Part shown: one piece after another, positions 44,773 through 53,519 of the stretch | Numbering within the stretch: the stretch's first letter is position 1 | How the letters are laid out: each line of letters starts with the position of its first letter | From: Massilia sp. METH4 | GTDB taxonomy: Bacteria > Pseudomonadota > Gammaproteobacteria > Burkholderiales > Burkholderiaceae_D | Direction of reading: 5' to 3' | Length of the DNA: 64,000 nt | Assembly: GCF_037094685.1 (NCBI RefSeq) | Contig: NZ_CP146614.1 | Span: 4,464,001 to 4,528,000, forward strand | Notes under the pieces: model-generated | Databases searched by the model: none | Told to the model about the DNA's origin: nothing | The model's input: the letters and a program-made list of their open reading frames with translations, nothing else | Translations under genes and position numbers: made by a program

Positions 44773-45396
44773 ATGAAAATGTTGGTCAAGACGCTCGCCG
44801 CCGCAGCGGCCACCCTCGCTTTCGCCGTCAATGCCCATGCCGCCATCGGCAGCGCCAGCGCCGCCGATGTCACGCTCGCCGGGGAACCGGCCGACGCCTT
44901 CGCTTATGAGCAAGGCTGGAATCCGCAATCGGGACCGAACGGCGACACGAGCGGCTTCGAGAGCGACTTCGCCAGCTACGGCGTCGGCGACTGGCAACTG
45001 CTGGACAAGTATGAAGCGGGCGGCAGCTTCGGCAATGCCGGCCAGCTGGCCTTCACTTTCTCGGGCGATGCGGGCTCCGACGGCAGCTGGACCGTGACGA
45101 ACACGACCGGCACGGCGCTGACGCTGGACCTGGTGTTCGCGGTCCACGCCGGCAACCAGGGCGGCGCATGGCTGTTCGACGACCAGACGATCGGCGCAGG
45201 CCAGACGCTGGAAGGCGACTGGGAAATCCTGTGGACCGTGGGCCAGAACGGCAACAACAATCCCGACTTCTCGAACCTCACGCTGTTCGCACGCGACGTG
45301 TCACCGATCCCGGAACCGGGCACCTACGCCATGCTGCTGGGCGGCCTGGCCGTGACGGGCTTCGCACTGCGCCGCAAGCGCAAGAACGCCAGGTAA
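44773..45396 (+). CDS. PEP-CTERM sorting domain protein
   Basis: 207-residue exported protein: signal peptide 1-24 (ending NAHA), a 150-residue beta-rich Gly/Asp/Asn-rich domain, and the C-terminal tripartite PEP-CTERM signal (IPEPGTYAMLLGGLAVTGFALRRKRK) recognised by exosortase. No exosortase or EPS genes are in the window. The 200 bases upstream are unusually AT-rich, a likely promoter, but no clean sigma site was identified. Function beyond sorting to the surface/EPS matrix is unknown. Confidence 0.9.
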   Translation: MKMLVKTLAAAAATLAFAVNAHAAIGSASAADVTLAGEPADAFAYEQGWNPQSGPNGDTSGFESDFASYGVGDWQLLDKYEAGGSFGNAGQLAFTFSGDAGSDGSWTVTNTTGTALTLDLVFAVHAGNQGGAWLFDDQTIGAGQTLEGDWEILWTVGQNGNNNPDFSNLTLFARDVSPIPEPGTYAMLLGGLAVTGFALRRKRKNAR

Positions 45397-45414
45397 GGCG
45401 GGTTTCTCGCGCGA

Positions 45415-46551
45415 TCAGCACAGGCCGAGCGTGACGGCGAATTCGCAGCCCATGCCCGGCCCGTCGCTGTGCGCCGTGACGGTGCCGCCGTGCATCGTCA
45501 CGATATTCTTCACCAGCGCCAGCCCGATCCCCAGCCCGCCCTGGCTGCGGTCGGGCGTGCGCTCGGCCTGCGTGAACAGCTCGAACACGTGTGGCAGCAG
45601 TGCGCCGTCGAGGCCGATGCCGTCATCGCGCACGGTGATCGTGACGTTCCCGCCCGAGCGGACCACCGCCAGCACGATGCGCCCGCCGCGCGGCGTGTAC
45701 TTGCACGCGTTGTTGAGCAAATTGACCACCACCTGCACGAGACGGTTGAAATCGCCGGAGAGGGTGGCGCCCTGCGCATCGGCTTCCACGCTGAAGCGAT
45801 GGCCGCGCGCCTCGATGAGAGGCCGCGACTGCTCGACGGCGCTGGCGACGACCGCCGTCACGTCGACCTCGGCGCGATGCAGTTCGATCAGGCCGCGCGT
45901 GACGCGCGAGACGTCGAGCAGGTCGTCGACGAGGGAAGTGAGGTGGCGCACCTGCCGTCCGATCACCTCGCTGGCCTTGCGCACCTGCTCTTTGGACCCG
46001 GCACCGAGCTTGAGCATGTCGGCCGCCGCCGAGATGGGTGCCAGCGGGTTGCGCAGCTCGTGCGCCAGCATCGCCAGGAATTCATCCTTGCGCCGGTCCT
46101 GGTCGCGCATCGCCCGTTCGGCCTCGACCCGCTCGCTGATATCCTCGTGCATCAGCATGACTTCCATGATCCGCCCCGCGGCGTCCTTGATCGGATGCGC
46201 GCGCGCCGTGACCCAGCGCGCTGGCCCACTGCCGGCGAGCGCGCTCACGTCGTAGCGCAGGGCCGGGATCACCACCGATTCGCCGGCCAGCGCCCGTTCC
46301 AGGTAGCGCACGATGCCGCTGGCGATCAGCTGCGGGTCCGTCAATACGTTGTAGCCGGCGCTGAAGATATGCGCCTGCAGCGGCGTGCCGTCCCGGATCT
46401 GCCAGAGTTCCTTCCACGCCTTGTTGACCCGCAGCGTGCGCCCGTCCGGCGCCAGGATCTGGATGCTGACGGGCGCCTGCTCGAACAGTTCCTGGTAGCG
46501 GACGTCCGGCTGCACGGCATCGATCAAGGCGGGCGGGGGAGGGATGAGCAT
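45415..46551 (-). CDS. Soluble PAS-domain sensor histidine kinase
   Basis: 378 residues, no membrane segment. PAS domain (~15-140, FEQAPVSIQILAPDGRTLRVNKAW), HisKA (FLAMLAHELRNPLAPI, His ~165) and HATPase (NLLNNACKYT, DDGIGL, GGLGIGLALV). No response regulator is adjacent; convergent with the PEP-CTERM gene (18 bases). It may pass phosphate to one of the receiver proteins elsewhere. Confidence 0.9.
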   Translation of the reverse strand: MLIPPPPALIDAVQPDVRYQELFEQAPVSIQILAPDGRTLRVNKAWKELWQIRDGTPLQAHIFSAGYNVLTDPQLIASGIVRYLERALAGESVVIPALRYDVSALAGSGPARWVTARAHPIKDAAGRIMEVMLMHEDISERVEAERAMRDQDRRKDEFLAMLAHELRNPLAPISAAADMLKLGAGSKEQVRKASEVIGRQVRHLTSLVDDLLDVSRVTRGLIELHRAEVDVTAVVASAVEQSRPLIEARGHRFSVEADAQGATLSGDFNRLVQVVVNLLNNACKYTPRGGRIVLAVVRSGGNVTITVRDDGIGLDGALLPHVFELFTQAERTPDRSQGGLGIGLALVKNIVTMHGGTVTAHSDGPGMGCEFAVTLGLC

Positions 46552-46580
46552 GGCGGGTGGCTGAAAACAATGGCAATAGG

Positions 46581-46599
46581 TGATGTCATTATCTCATCA
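46581..46599. promoter_or_regulatory. Possible operator between kinase and TetR genes
   Basis: TGATG and CATCA inverted repeats with a 9-base spacer in an AT-richer stretch between divergent genes. A TetR-type operator is plausible, but the symmetry is short. Confidence 0.25.
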
Positions 46600-46675
46600 T
46601 TGCGAATGGCTGAGCCGTAGTGCCCGGCCGGCTTGCTCTACAATCGCAAAATTTCCCACCACCCGCGAGCACCCC

Positions 46676-47902
46676 TTGCCCCAGCCGGTCCCTGCCAAGA
46701 CACCATCGCGCAAGACGCCGGCAGCCGATGCGCTGCTGGCAGCCGCCTGCGCCATCATTGCCGCCGAGGGCTTGCAGGGCCTGACATTGCGCCCGCTGGC
46801 GGAGCGCCTCGGCGTATCGGTCACCGTGCTCACCAACCACTATGGCAACCGCGGCGACCTGGTTGCGGCCATCTGCCGCGCGGGCAGCGCGCAGGAAGCA
46901 ACGGGCGCGAAAGGCTGGCGCACGCTGCTCGCACCGATCGGCAGTCTGCCGGGCCAACTGGCCGCCAGCGTTGCCGAAGCCTTCCTCGACGAGCAGGCGA
47001 CGCGGCAGCGTGACAACGCCACGCTCTATTTCGAACTGCTGCATGCCGGCACCTGGGATCAAACCATCCGCCCCGCGCTGGCGGATTGGACAGCGCAATG
47101 CCGCGCCTTCTGGGACGACTTCGGCCGGCGCGCCGCCATTCCCGCGCCGTTGATCGAGACCGGCTGGTGGCACGGCTACATGCTGGCCGAGGGTTTTTAT
47201 GGCCTGGCGCTGGACGGCGACCCGTCCTACCGGCTGCTGCGCCGCCTCGGCCTGCAACGCGTGTTCGCCGGCGGCGCGGCGCGGGCGGCGGATGCGGCGG
47301 ACGGCATCCTGTTCGACCGGCTCGGTGAGCGCATGCGGCACGCGGAAGTGCCCGCGACCGACCGCGGGACGGCGCCCGCGTGGGTGGCCGATGCCGCCCG
47401 CGCGTGCGGCATTCGCCTGGCGATGCAGGGCGTGGGCGCCGTGACGCACCGCGCGGTGGCCGCCGATGCGGGCGTTGCCCACACGACCCTCAGCTACCGT
47501 TTCCCCACGCAGCACGACCTCGTGGTGGCGGGCCTGGAATCGATCACGGCGCATGTGCTGTCGGCAGTGGAGGCGGAGAGCCTCGATGACGTGGAACGCC
47601 GGCGCACCGCCGGCGACGGTGCACGGCTCGACCTGGCGCGCGCCAACCTTGCCGTGGCGCTGGCCGCGCGGCGCATGCCGCCGCTCGTGCCACGCCTGGC
47701 GCACATGCGCAGCCGGCGCGGCGCCAACCTGGCCAAGGTACTGCAAAAGTACCTGCCGGGGGCAAGCGGCGTCGATGCCTTGTGCGCGCAAGTGATGTCG
47801 CTCGGGTTGACCGGCCTGACGATTGCCGGACCGCCGGGTGAGCGGACCGACGCGGCGGTGGCGGCGGCGTTCGCCGCCGCCGCCCGGTGGGTGGGGCGGT
47901 GA
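46676..47902 (+). CDS. Double TetR-like transcriptional regulator
   Basis: About 408 residues containing two TetR units in tandem. The first HTH (LAAACAIIAAEGLQGLTLRPLAERLGVSVTVL region) is followed by an all-helical domain to ~195; a second HTH (IRLAMQGVGAVTHRAVAADAGVAHTTLSYRF region, ~240-275) and a second helical domain follow. Usual TetR proteins have about 200 residues, so this is a fusion or tandem duplication. The TTG at 46676 is chosen because it places a normal TetR leader before the first HTH; GTG 46580 and ATG 46583 are alternatives that would read through the possible operator. It diverges from the PAS kinase. Confidence 0.75.
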   Translation: MPQPVPAKTPSRKTPAADALLAAACAIIAAEGLQGLTLRPLAERLGVSVTVLTNHYGNRGDLVAAICRAGSAQEATGAKGWRTLLAPIGSLPGQLAASVAEAFLDEQATRQRDNATLYFELLHAGTWDQTIRPALADWTAQCRAFWDDFGRRAAIPAPLIETGWWHGYMLAEGFYGLALDGDPSYRLLRRLGLQRVFAGGAARAADAADGILFDRLGERMRHAEVPATDRGTAPAWVADAARACGIRLAMQGVGAVTHRAVAADAGVAHTTLSYRFPTQHDLVVAGLESITAHVLSAVEAESLDDVERRRTAGDGARLDLARANLAVALAARRMPPLVPRLAHMRSRRGANLAKVLQKYLPGASGVDALCAQVMSLGLTGLTIAGPPGERTDAAVAAAFAAAARWVGR

Positions 47903-47906
47903 TACC

Positions 47907-48539
47907 TTACCGGGCGTATGCCCACAGGTCGACCGGGGCCTTGGCGCCGGTGGCCACCAGCCGGAACACGGCGGGCGAGTAGTCGCGGTCGACCACCAGG
48001 TAGCCGTCGGCCAGCGCCGGCAGGTCGCCGCAACCCGCGGTGCCGAGTTCGAGCTTCAGCGCGTTCGGCAATGGCGTGACGGCCAGCTTGCCGGACAGCT
48101 TGCACGCCGTGTCGCCAGGCACGATGTCGCCGTTCGCACTGATCGACAGCGTTGCGGCGGCCCCCGTCGCGAGGCGCACGGCGTAGCGGCCGGCGATGGA
48201 TGCGCCGTCGAGCACCGTCGAGGAGACGGCATTGCTGGCCAGGAGGTCGACAGCCGTGCCTGCCGTGGCGGGCGACACCTGCCAGCCGGCGCCGGCCGCG
48301 CGCCGGTAGATGGCGCTGGCCTGCTGGTCCGTGTCGTTGAGGACCAGCAGGCGGCTGCCGTCCGCGGCCGCGTAGTACTTGCCTTCGACGGGGTTGCCGG
48401 CGTCGCCGGTGGCGACGGCGTACACGCCCGTTCCCAGTTCCGTCACCTGCACGGCGGGCGCATCCGTTTCATCGCTGCTGCCGCATGCCGCGAGCAGCAG
48501 CGCCAGGGCGATGGCGGGGAGGGTGTTCATGTTCCGCAT
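47907..48539 (-). CDS. Lipoprotein of unknown function
   Basis: 210-residue lipoprotein with a signal ending LLLAAC (lipobox) followed by a Gly/Ser/Asp linker and a beta-rich domain without recognised motifs. GAGG lies 6 bases before the ATG at 48539, within the stop region of surE, so the two are coupled on one transcript. It ends 4 bases from the convergent TetR gene. The role may relate to the exported nucleotidase. Confidence 0.75.
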   Translation of the reverse strand: MRNMNTLPAIALALLLAACGSSDETDAPAVQVTELGTGVYAVATGDAGNPVEGKYYAAADGSRLLVLNDTDQQASAIYRRAAGAGWQVSPATAGTAVDLLASNAVSSTVLDGASIAGRYAVRLATGAAATLSISANGDIVPGDTACKLSGKLAVTPLPNALKLELGTAGCGDLPALADGYLVVDRDYSPAVFRLVATGAKAPVDLWAYAR

Positions 48540-48547
48540 GGCGCGCC

Positions 48548-49498
48548 TCACTGGCCGAACATGTCACGCATGCGCAGGCGCAGCCACTGCTGGGCGGCCG
48601 GGCGCTGGTCGTAGCCCACCTGCATGGCCGTCACGGCCACCTTCTTCCTGTAGACGAGTGCCTCGTCCTCGGCCTGGTCGGCCGTCGCCGCGGCCGGTGC
48701 CGCGCCGGACAAGCCCCACGGCGCCGCGCTGCTGAATTTCAGGCGGTACGTGTCGTAGGTGCCGTGGCGCGTGAAGGCCCACGCCGCGCCGGCCGTGGGC
48801 GCGTCGGGGAAGTTGACGTTCAGGGCCACGCCGGCGGGCAGCAGGGGGCCCGTGCCGGCCTTGGCCTGCAGGGCGGCCAGCAATTTCATCGACAGCTGCG
48901 CGACGGTGCGCGAATGCGCGTTGGCCAGGCCCGCGTTGTCCACCGTATCGGTGCCCGCGCTGAGGGCGATCGCGGGCAAGCCTCGGCCGGCGGCGAACTG
49001 CGCGTTGCTGACCGTGCCCGAACTGATCACCAGGCGGCCCACGTTCTGGCCTTCGTTCGGCCCGGAGAGAACCAGGTCGGGTGCCTTGCCCCAGCGCGCC
49101 GGCGCCAGCACGTCCAGGCCGTACATCACCGCCATCACGGGCGTGCCGTGCACGTAGTGGTAGTCGCCGTTCGTGTAGCCGCTCTTCGTGAACGGGCCAA
49201 CGGCCGGCGCGCCCAGCGGCGCCGCGCCGTTGTGGCAACCGCCTTCCGCGTCGATCTGCGTCTTGTCGTTGTCCGAAACGATGACGGTGGTGCTGTACAT
49301 CACGATGGCGGCGCCGCGCCCGCTCTGGCCGGTGCACGGCACCGACACGATGACGGAATGACCGGCCACCTTCAGCTCTTCGTAGAGCGCCTTCAGGTTG
49401 CTGGTAAGGCCGTCGTCATTGGACAGCACGATGTTCAGGGCGAATGCGGGAGCCGCGCACAGGGCAAGGCAGGCGCCGGCGATCAGACGGTGTTTCAT
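48548..49498 (-). CDS. surE: Exported SurE-like 5'/3'-nucleotidase
   Basis: 316 residues: signal peptide 1-21 (ending AFA), then a SurE domain with the metal-binding LSNDDGLTS, VSVPCTGQSGRGAA, and VLSGPNEGQNVG. Canonical SurE is cytoplasmic and ~250 residues; this one is exported and longer, so it more likely scavenges phosphate from nucleotides in the periplasm. It is coupled to a lipoprotein gene. The next gene upstream is divergent. Confidence 0.88.
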   Translation of the reverse strand: MKHRLIAGACLALCAAPAFALNIVLSNDDGLTSNLKALYEELKVAGHSVIVSVPCTGQSGRGAAIVMYSTTVIVSDNDKTQIDAEGGCHNGAAPLGAPAVGPFTKSGYTNGDYHYVHGTPVMAVMYGLDVLAPARWGKAPDLVLSGPNEGQNVGRLVISSGTVSNAQFAAGRGLPAIALSAGTDTVDNAGLANAHSRTVAQLSMKLLAALQAKAGTGPLLPAGVALNVNFPDAPTAGAAWAFTRHGTYDTYRLKFSSAAPWGLSGAAPAAATADQAEDEALVYRKKVAVTAMQVGYDQRPAAQQWLRLRMRDMFGQ

Positions 49499-49805
49499 GA
49501 ATTCCTTCGCGGATTGGAAAAACGGCCATGCTACGAAGTCTTTGTGACGACGCGATGACATATGTACGGCGAAGTTGCCTTATTAAACCGGTGAGCAATC
49601 GAGAAAAAAGACAGGTGTACGAACCATGCAGCCCTGGTGCGCGGGCCGTGGCCCGTCGTCCCGGATGGTTCCTCCATCAAGCTGATGCGCGGCTGCAACG
49701 CCCCTTTTTGAACAAAAGGAATGTTTCGGCTGATTTGTATTGCTGTGCGGATACACTTACGGCGATTCCGTGCCGTACGCACCGACTATTCCAAGAGACC
49801 ATCAC
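49499..49805. other. 307-base divergent intergenic region
   Basis: Between exported surE (minus) and the chemoreceptor gene (plus). No supported gene or known riboswitch is seen. A short GC hairpin (CGGGCCGTGGCCCG) occurs near 49640. It must hold both promoters, but none was clear enough to call. Confidence 0.5.
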
Positions 49806-51905
49806 ATGACGAACCAGATTCCCGCCGGTTACCTTGGCGCCAGAGCGGACGACGCGCGCGTGGATACCGCGTGCGCCGTCCTGGAGGCGATCGACCGCAC
49901 GCAGACCCTGATCGAATTCGACCCCGAAGGCATCATCCGCCACGCCAACGGCAAGTTCCTCGGCGTGACCGGCTATACGCTGGCCGAGGTCGTGGGCCGC
50001 CACCACCGCATGTTCCTCACGGTGGAGCATGCCGCGTCGCCCGAATACGCCGCCTTTTGGGATGGCATCGTGGGCGGCGATTCCACGGGTGGCCTGTATC
50101 GCATCGCGCACAAGGATGGCCATGCGATCTGGCTGCAGGGCATGTTCGTTCCCGTTCCCGGCGCCGACGGCAAGGCCGTGAAGGTGGCCATGATCGCCAC
50201 CGACGTCACCGCGTCGACGCTGCGCAATGCCGACTTCAAGGGCAAGATGACGGCGCTCGACCGGGCGCAGGCCGTGATCGAGTTCGACCTGACGGGCCGC
50301 ATCCTGCACGCCAACGAGAATTTCCTCGGCACGCTGGGCTACTCGCTCGACGAGGTGGCCGGGCGCCAGCACGCCATGTTCTGCGAGCCGGCCTATGCCG
50401 CCTCGCACGAGTACCACGCGTTCTGGAAGCACCTGGCCAGCGGCAACTTCCACTCCGGTGAATTCAAGCGTGTCGCCAAGGACGGCCGCGCCGTCTGGAT
50501 CCAGGCGACCTACAACCCGATCTTCGACGCGGCCGGCAAGCCGTTCAAGGTGGTCAAGTTCGCCAGCGATGTCACGCAGGAGAAAATCCGCAATGCCGAC
50601 TTCGAGGGCAAGATCCGCGCGGTGAACCGGGTGCAGGCGGTGATCGAGTTCGACCTGTGCGGCAAGGTCATCGACGCCAACGAGAACTTCCTGGAAGTGA
50701 TGGGCTACAGCCTCGACGAGGTGCGCGGCCAGCATCACCGCATGTTCTGCGAACCCGGTTTCGCCCATTCGCCCGAGTACATGGCGTTCTGGGAGCGTCT
50801 GGCGCGCGGCGAGTTCAACGCGGGCGAGTACCGCCGCGTCACCAAGAGCGGCAAGCCGGTATGGATCCTGGCGTCGTACAACCCGATCTTCGATGCCGAC
50901 GGCAAGCCGCTGAAGGTGGTCAAGTATGCCTCCGACATCACCAGCCAGAAGCGCATGTCGGAAGACATTCGCGGCAAGCTCGATGCGATCGGCCGCTCGC
51001 AGGCCGTGATCGAATTCGACATGCGCGGCAACGTGCTGACGGTAAACGAGAACTTCCTGCGCACGCTGGGCTACGTGGAGGACGAAGTGGTCGGCCAGCA
51101 CCACAGCATGTTCTGCGCCGGCGAACTGGTGAAGAGCGCCGAGTACCGCAACTTCTGGGCCGACCTGGCGCAGGGCAAGTTCCAGTCGGGCCGCTTCCGC
51201 CGCCATGGCAAGCACGGCGCCGAGATCTGGATCCAGGCCACCTACAACCCCATCCTGGACAGCAGTGGCAAGCCCTACAAGGTCGTGAAGTTCGCGATGG
51301 ACGTGACGGCCCAGGTGTACCGCGAGGAACAGGTGGCGCGGCGCCTCTCCGACATCACCGGCGTGCTGGCCGAACTGACGCAATCGATCGGCGCCGTGGC
51401 GCAATCGGCCCAGCATTCCTCGATGCTGGCCGGCCAGACGCAGACGGAGGCGGGTGCCGGCAGCACGCTGCTGGCCCGCTCGAAGGAAGCGATGCTGGCG
51501 ATCCAGCAATCGTCGGCCGACGTGCGCGACATCATCGACACCATCAGCGATATCGCCAGCCAGACGCACCTGCTGGCCTTCAATGCGGCGATCGAGGCGG
51601 CGCGCGCGGGCGAGCACGGCACCGGTTTCTCGGTGGTGGCCAATGAAGTGCGCAAGCTGGCCGAGAAGTCGGCGCTGGCCGCGCGCGAGATCGGCAAGAT
51701 GATCGCGCAGACGGTCAGCCGGGTCGACGAGGGCACGCGCCTGAACGGCGACGTGGAAGGGGCGTTCGACCGCATCGTGCGGTCGGTGGAAAAGACTTCC
51801 GAATCGATCGCGCGCATCCACGACACCACGCAGGCGCAAACCGCTTCGACGGCAAGCGTATCGGCGCTGCTGGCCGAACTGGAACGCGTGGCGACGGAGC
51901 GCTGA
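49806..51905 (+). CDS. Soluble chemoreceptor with four PAS domains
   Basis: 699 residues with no membrane segment or HAMP. Four similar PAS domains (~25-140, 150-265, 270-387, 392-510), each with a version of AVIEFD..G.I..ANENFL..LGY and HH.MFC, then a short methyl-accepting signalling domain (~530-699) with the hairpin tip [42 protein letters not shown] split over 555-640. The tip is intact for CheA/CheW binding. The PAS repeats look recently duplicated and likely bind the same cofactor (haem or flavin is possible). It is followed one base later by the triple-CheW gene. Confidence 0.9.
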   Translation: MTNQIPAGYLGARADDARVDTACAVLEAIDRTQTLIEFDPEGIIRHANGKFLGVTGYTLAEVVGRHHRMFLTVEHAASPEYAAFWDGIVGGDSTGGLYRIAHKDGHAIWLQGMFVPVPGADGKAVKVAMIATDVTASTLRNADFKGKMTALDRAQAVIEFDLTGRILHANENFLGTLGYSLDEVAGRQHAMFCEPAYAASHEYHAFWKHLASGNFHSGEFKRVAKDGRAVWIQATYNPIFDAAGKPFKVVKFASDVTQEKIRNADFEGKIRAVNRVQAVIEFDLCGKVIDANENFLEVMGYSLDEVRGQHHRMFCEPGFAHSPEYMAFWERLARGEFNAGEYRRVTKSGKPVWILASYNPIFDADGKPLKVVKYASDITSQKRMSEDIRGKLDAIGRSQAVIEFDMRGNVLTVNENFLRTLGYVEDEVVGQHHSMFCAGELVKSAEYRNFWADLAQGKFQSGRFRRHGKHGAEIWIQATYNPILDSSGKPYKVVKFAMDVTAQVYREEQVARRLSDITGVLAELTQSIGAVAQSAQHSSMLAGQTQTEAGAGSTLLARSKEAMLAIQQSSADVRDIIDTISDIASQTHLLAFNAAIEAARAGEHGTGFSVVANEVRKLAEKSALAAREIGKMIAQTVSRVDEGTRLNGDVEGAFDRIVRSVEKTSESIARIHDTTQAQTASTASVSALLAELERVATER

Positions 51906-51906
51906 C

Positions 51907-53247
51907 ATGGAAGGACGGTCCCGCAGCGTGCGGCTGGCCATCGTGGTGGTGGGCGGCACCGCCGTGGGCATCGACGTGGCAGCCGTGGCGCAGGCATTGC
52001 CGCTGCCGGCGGCGCTGGCGCCGCTGCCGCGCCGCGCCGGCGCCCTGGCCGGGGTGGCCGATTGCGATGGCGCGCCGTTGCCCGTGGTCGACCTGGCGCG
52101 CTGGGTGGACGTCGGCGTGGCGCCTCCCGGCGCGGGGCCTCCCGGCGCGGTGCGGCGCATCCTCGTGCTGCGCGAAGGCGGCCGCCGGCTCGGCATGCTC
52201 GTCGATGCGATCGACGGTTTTGCCGACGTGCCGGCCGGCGCGCTCGCGCGCCTGCATCACGACGACGGTCCCGACGAGGTCTTCCAGGCGATGGTCACGG
52301 TACCGTCCACCGGCGCGCTGCTCGGCGTGCTGGAGACGGGTCGGCTGATGGCGCTCGCCCGCGCCTGGATCGATGCCGGCGCCGATGAACCCGGCGGCGA
52401 TGTGGCCGGCGAAGAGGCGTTGCCTGCGGCGGTGGTGGAGCGCGTGAATTGCGCCGTGCTGCGCGCCGGGAAGGTTCTGCTGGCGCTGCCCACCATGCGC
52501 CTGGCCGCGGTGGAGCCGTTGCCGGCGCTCGAACGGATCGGCCCGGGCACCACGGCGTTCTGCGCGTGGCGCGGGCGCCACGTGCCCGTGGTGGACGCGT
52601 TGGCGGCGACCGGCCAGGGAAGCCCGGCCGCGCGGCCGCTGCTGGCCGTCGTCGAGGACGCGGGGCGGCTGCTCGGCCTGGCCATCGACGGCGTGCGCGA
52701 CATGCGCCCGCTGGCGCCGCCCGAGCCCGGCGCCGCGGTGCCGACCGTGTATGACGAAGCGGGCGAGGCGCTGGTGTTCGTGGCGGTCGAGCCGCTGTTC
52801 GCGCGCTACCCGGAAACGGCGTTGAGCTGCGCCGGCGGGCAGCCGGGCGCGCGGCGCGACACGCGCGCCGGCAATGCCGCGCCCCTGCTGCTGTTCGATG
52901 CCGGTGCCACCCTGGCGATCGCCGCCGCCGCCGTCGAGCAGGTGCTGCCGTTCACCGGGGCCGAAGAGGCGGCGCCCGCCACGATGCCGTGGCAGGGCCG
53001 GGCGATCGCCGTCGTGGACCGGCGGCGGGGCGGCGGCCAAGGGCACCTGATGATCGTGCGCCACGGCGCGGCTCACGCGGCCTGCGTGGTCGACGCGGTG
53101 CGGTCATTGGTGCCCGCCGGCGCCGGGCGGCTGTTCACGCTGGCTCAGCCGGGCCGGGGCAAGGCGGACTTCGTCGAGGTGGCCGATGGCGAGCGGCAGG
53201 GCAGCTACCGCATCGTCGACGCCGAAGAGCTGGCCGGCGCCGGCTGA
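51907..53247 (+). CDS. Protein with three CheW-like domains
   Basis: 446 residues. Three CheW-like units: ~8-160 (LAIVVVGGTAVGIDVAAVAQAL, LPVVDLARW, FADVPAG), ~175-310 (CAVLRAGKVLLALPTMRLAAVEPL, VPVVDALAA) and ~325-440 (LLLFDAGATLAIAAAAVEQVL, IAVVDRRRG). Ala- and Gly-rich, no other domain. It starts 1 base after the chemoreceptor stop, so it is translationally coupled to it. It could act as a multivalent scaffold linking the soluble receptor to a CheA encoded elsewhere; none is in the window. Confidence 0.85.
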   Translation: MEGRSRSVRLAIVVVGGTAVGIDVAAVAQALPLPAALAPLPRRAGALAGVADCDGAPLPVVDLARWVDVGVAPPGAGPPGAVRRILVLREGGRRLGMLVDAIDGFADVPAGALARLHHDDGPDEVFQAMVTVPSTGALLGVLETGRLMALARAWIDAGADEPGGDVAGEEALPAAVVERVNCAVLRAGKVLLALPTMRLAAVEPLPALERIGPGTTAFCAWRGRHVPVVDALAATGQGSPAARPLLAVVEDAGRLLGLAIDGVRDMRPLAPPEPGAAVPTVYDEAGEALVFVAVEPLFARYPETALSCAGGQPGARRDTRAGNAAPLLLFDAGATLAIAAAAVEQVLPFTGAEEAAPATMPWQGRAIAVVDRRRGGGQGHLMIVRHGAAHAACVVDAVRSLVPAGAGRLFTLAQPGRGKADFVEVADGERQGSYRIVDAEELAGAG

Positions 53248-53519
53248 ACGCCCGCGCCGCGCCGTTGCGCGCCTGGTCGAGCGCGCCATGGTTCCTGGAG
53301 CGGCCAGCCCCACCGGCTCGGTCAGGTGGGCACGGGCGCACCGTACATCGACTGGCTCCGGCAGCCTGGGCTGGCGATCGGAGCGCCGGGTATTGAGCAA
53401 TTTGACGACACCTGCGGCGATTGGTCGGCAATTTAATTGACATGTGGAAACTTCGAAGGGAGAATTGTTGGGTAGATCGTTAATTTCGTCAATTCAGTGC
53501 CGTTATTCCAGGTGCAGCC

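Noticed and set aside
49531..49782. 83-codon minus-strand frame in the surE/chemoreceptor gap
   Set aside because: No start signal or domain, and it would leave no room for two promoters.
49499..49805. Possible c-di-GMP riboswitch upstream of the chemoreceptor
   Set aside because: The conserved GEMM segments are not present.
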